Shown in pieces: positions 13,267 to 14,316 of a DNA stretch of 14,316 nt. The stretch is from Chloroflexota bacterium (GTDB lineage Bacteria; Chloroflexota; UBA6077; FW602-bin22; JACQUS01): positions 1 through 14,316 of the forward strand of contig JACQUS010000304.1 in assembly GCA_016210125.1 (NCBI GenBank), in the 5' to 3' direction. Each line of letters begins with the position of its first letter. Position 1 is the first letter of the stretch. The translations under genes were made by a program, and so were the position numbers. The notes under the pieces are model-generated. The model was given only the letters and a program-made list of their open reading frames with translations. It made no database searches and was not told where the DNA came from.

Positions 13267-13909
13267 CCTGCACCTGCCCCGCAACCTCGTGCCGATGGTC
13301 ATCGAGACGACCGGGCGCACCGAGCGCGCGTTCGACATCTACTCGCTGCTGCTCAAGGAGCGCATCATCTTTCTGGGCACGCCGATCGACGACCACGTCG
13401 CCAACCTGATCGTCGCCCAGCTCCTCTACCTCGACCGCGAGGACCCCGAGCGCGAGATCTCGATCTACATCAACTCGCCCGGTGGCATGGTGTACCCCGG
13501 CCTGGCGATCTACGACACCATGCAATTGGTTCGCGCGCCCGTGTCGAGTATTTGTATGGGTATGGCGATGAGTATGGCGACGATCATCTTGGCCGGCGGG
13601 GCCAAGGGCAAGCGCTACGCGCTGCCCAGCTCGACGATCCTCATCCACCAGCCGCTGGGCGGCGTCCGCGGGCAGGCCGTCGAGCTGGAGATCGAGGCGC
13701 GCGAGGCCCTGCGCATTCGCAAGCTGCTCAACGACATCCTGGTCACCCACACCGGGCAGCCCGAGGAGCGCATCATCCGCGACACCGACCGCAACTTCTA
13801 TATGAACGCCGAGCAGGCACGCGAGTACGGCATCGTGGACGAGATCCTGCTGCCGCACGGCGCGAGCGCGCTGGGCAAGGACGGGGCCAAGGAGCGCGCC
13901 GCAAGCTAG
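13259..13909 (+). CDS. clpP: ATP-dependent Clp protease proteolytic subunit
   Basis: A serine peptidase of the tetradecameric ClpP family, 216 residues, partner of the ClpX encoded next. The N-terminus LVPMVIETTGRTERAFDIYSLLL is typical and short, with little or no propeptide. Nucleophile S105 lies in MGMAMSMAT and H130 in LIHQPLGG. The third triad residue is N179 in DTDRNFYM where Bacillus subtilis ClpP has D172; the spacings 105-130-179 equal 98-123-172, so the register is exact. Listeria ClpP1 is a known precedent for Asn here, with reduced activity. The GTG start overlaps tig by 8 nt, with GGAGAGGG just before it, so it is translationally coupled to tig. Confidence 0.95.
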   Translation: MSDLHLPRNLVPMVIETTGRTERAFDIYSLLLKERIIFLGTPIDDHVANLIVAQLLYLDREDPEREISIYINSPGGMVYPGLAIYDTMQLVRAPVSSICMGMAMSMATIILAGGAKGKRYALPSSTILIHQPLGGVRGQAVELEIEAREALRIRKLLNDILVTHTGQPEERIIRDTDRNFYMNAEQAREYGIVDEILLPHGASALGKDGAKERAAS

Positions 13910-14029
13910 AGGGCCTCCACCGGGGGGTGCCCGAAATAGGAGGTACCCGAAGGCTCGCCTCCGGGGGACAGCAGCAAGCCAGGCGCAGTCGATGGGCGAC
14001 ACGAGGACCGCGGACGGGAGGAGCAAGCG

Positions 14030-14316
14030 ATGGCGAGTGGCCGCGGCTCAAAGGTGCAGTACCACTGCTCCTTCTGCGGAAAGAGCCAGGACCAGGTCAA
14101 GCGACTCATCGCCGGACCCGGGGCTGTCTACATCTGCGACGAGTGCGTCGAGCTGTGCCGCGAGATCATCGACGAGGAGCAGGCCACCCCGACGCCGCGG
14201 CGGCGCGTCGCTCCCGGCAAAATCCCCACGCCGAAGCGCATCTGCGAGCTGCTGGACGAGTACGTCATCGGCCAGGAGCGGGCCAAGAAGGTCCTGGCCG
14301 TCGCCGTCTACAACCA
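14030..14316 (+). CDS. clpX: ClpX ATPase subunit, 5' part (cut by the window edge)
   Basis: The first 95 codons of the AAA+ unfoldase that feeds substrates to ClpP. The N-terminal zinc-binding domain is complete: C13-x2-C16 (CSFC) and C36-x2-C39 (CDEC), a dimerisation and adaptor-binding module. After a Pro/Arg linker the AAA+ entry motif begins (IPTPKRICELLDEYVIGQERAKKVLAVAVYN). The Walker motifs lie beyond the window. The ATG at 14030 follows GGGAGGAG with a six-base gap, a strong ribosome site. It is 120 bp downstream of clpP; that gap holds no gene, only a small GGAGG/CCTCC pairing, so cotranscription with clpP is likely. Confidence 0.95.
   Translation, partial: MASGRGSKVQYHCSFCGKSQDQVKRLIAGPGAVYICDECVELCREIIDEEQATPTPRRRVAPGKIPTPKRICELLDEYVIGQERAKKVLAVAVYN

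Noticed and set aside
11692..13338. A 548-codon minus-strand open frame across tRNA-Gly, tig and the start of clpP.
   Set aside because: It is antisense to unmistakable tig and clpP and covers a tRNA; high GC removes stop codons, and the translation shows no recognisable domain.

Overview
The window is about 14.3 kb of gene-dense, very GC-rich bacterial DNA. Several GTG/TTG starts, short gene gaps and GC-biased third codon positions fit a high-GC, non-proteobacterial lineage. The tig-clpP-clpX block, two tiny zinc-ribbon proteins and a DUF1614-type membrane protein make a Chloroflexota (Thermomicrobia/Sphaerobacter-like) source my best guess. That is inference, not proof. No plasmid, phage, transposase or CRISPR signal was seen; it reads as ordinary chromosome with some dispersed hairpin repeats.

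Left part (1-6150): an MFS exporter (-) and a 3-hydroxyisobutyrate-dehydrogenase-family oxidoreductase (+) diverge from a spacer holding a perfect 15-bp inverted repeat that carries a TATACT box on each strand. Next come a 53-residue zinc-ribbon protein, about 700 bp of non-coding DNA packed with stem-loops, a coiled-coil/HD-GYP protein (-), and a SbcD-like metallophosphoesterase (+). These are followed by a second zinc-ribbon protein paralogous to the first and a zinc-ribbon Nudix hydrolase.

Middle (6148-11450): a solitary HicB-like protein (-) has its ribosome-binding region made of three tandem copies of a 13-bp unit. A tight operon dedA/yqaA-like - selA - DUF1614 (+) follows, with a 5-nt gap and then a 4-nt overlap. 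A glycogen debranching enzyme (-) converges on that operon.

Right part (11690-14316): tRNA-Gly(GCC) with its own promoter, then tig, clpP (overlapping tig by 8 nt) and the first 95 codons of clpX, cut by the window edge. This is the classical nascent-chain folding and ATP-dependent proteolysis cluster.

The most notable observations are: (i) ClpP has Asn at the position of the catalytic Asp (Ser105/His130/Asn179); (ii) two paralogous mini zinc ribbons; (iii) a triplicated Shine-Dalgarno unit before the HicB-like gene; (iv) the symmetrical divergent promoter; and (v) a family of palindromic intergenic repeats. I found no convincing new multi-gene system such as a defence island.
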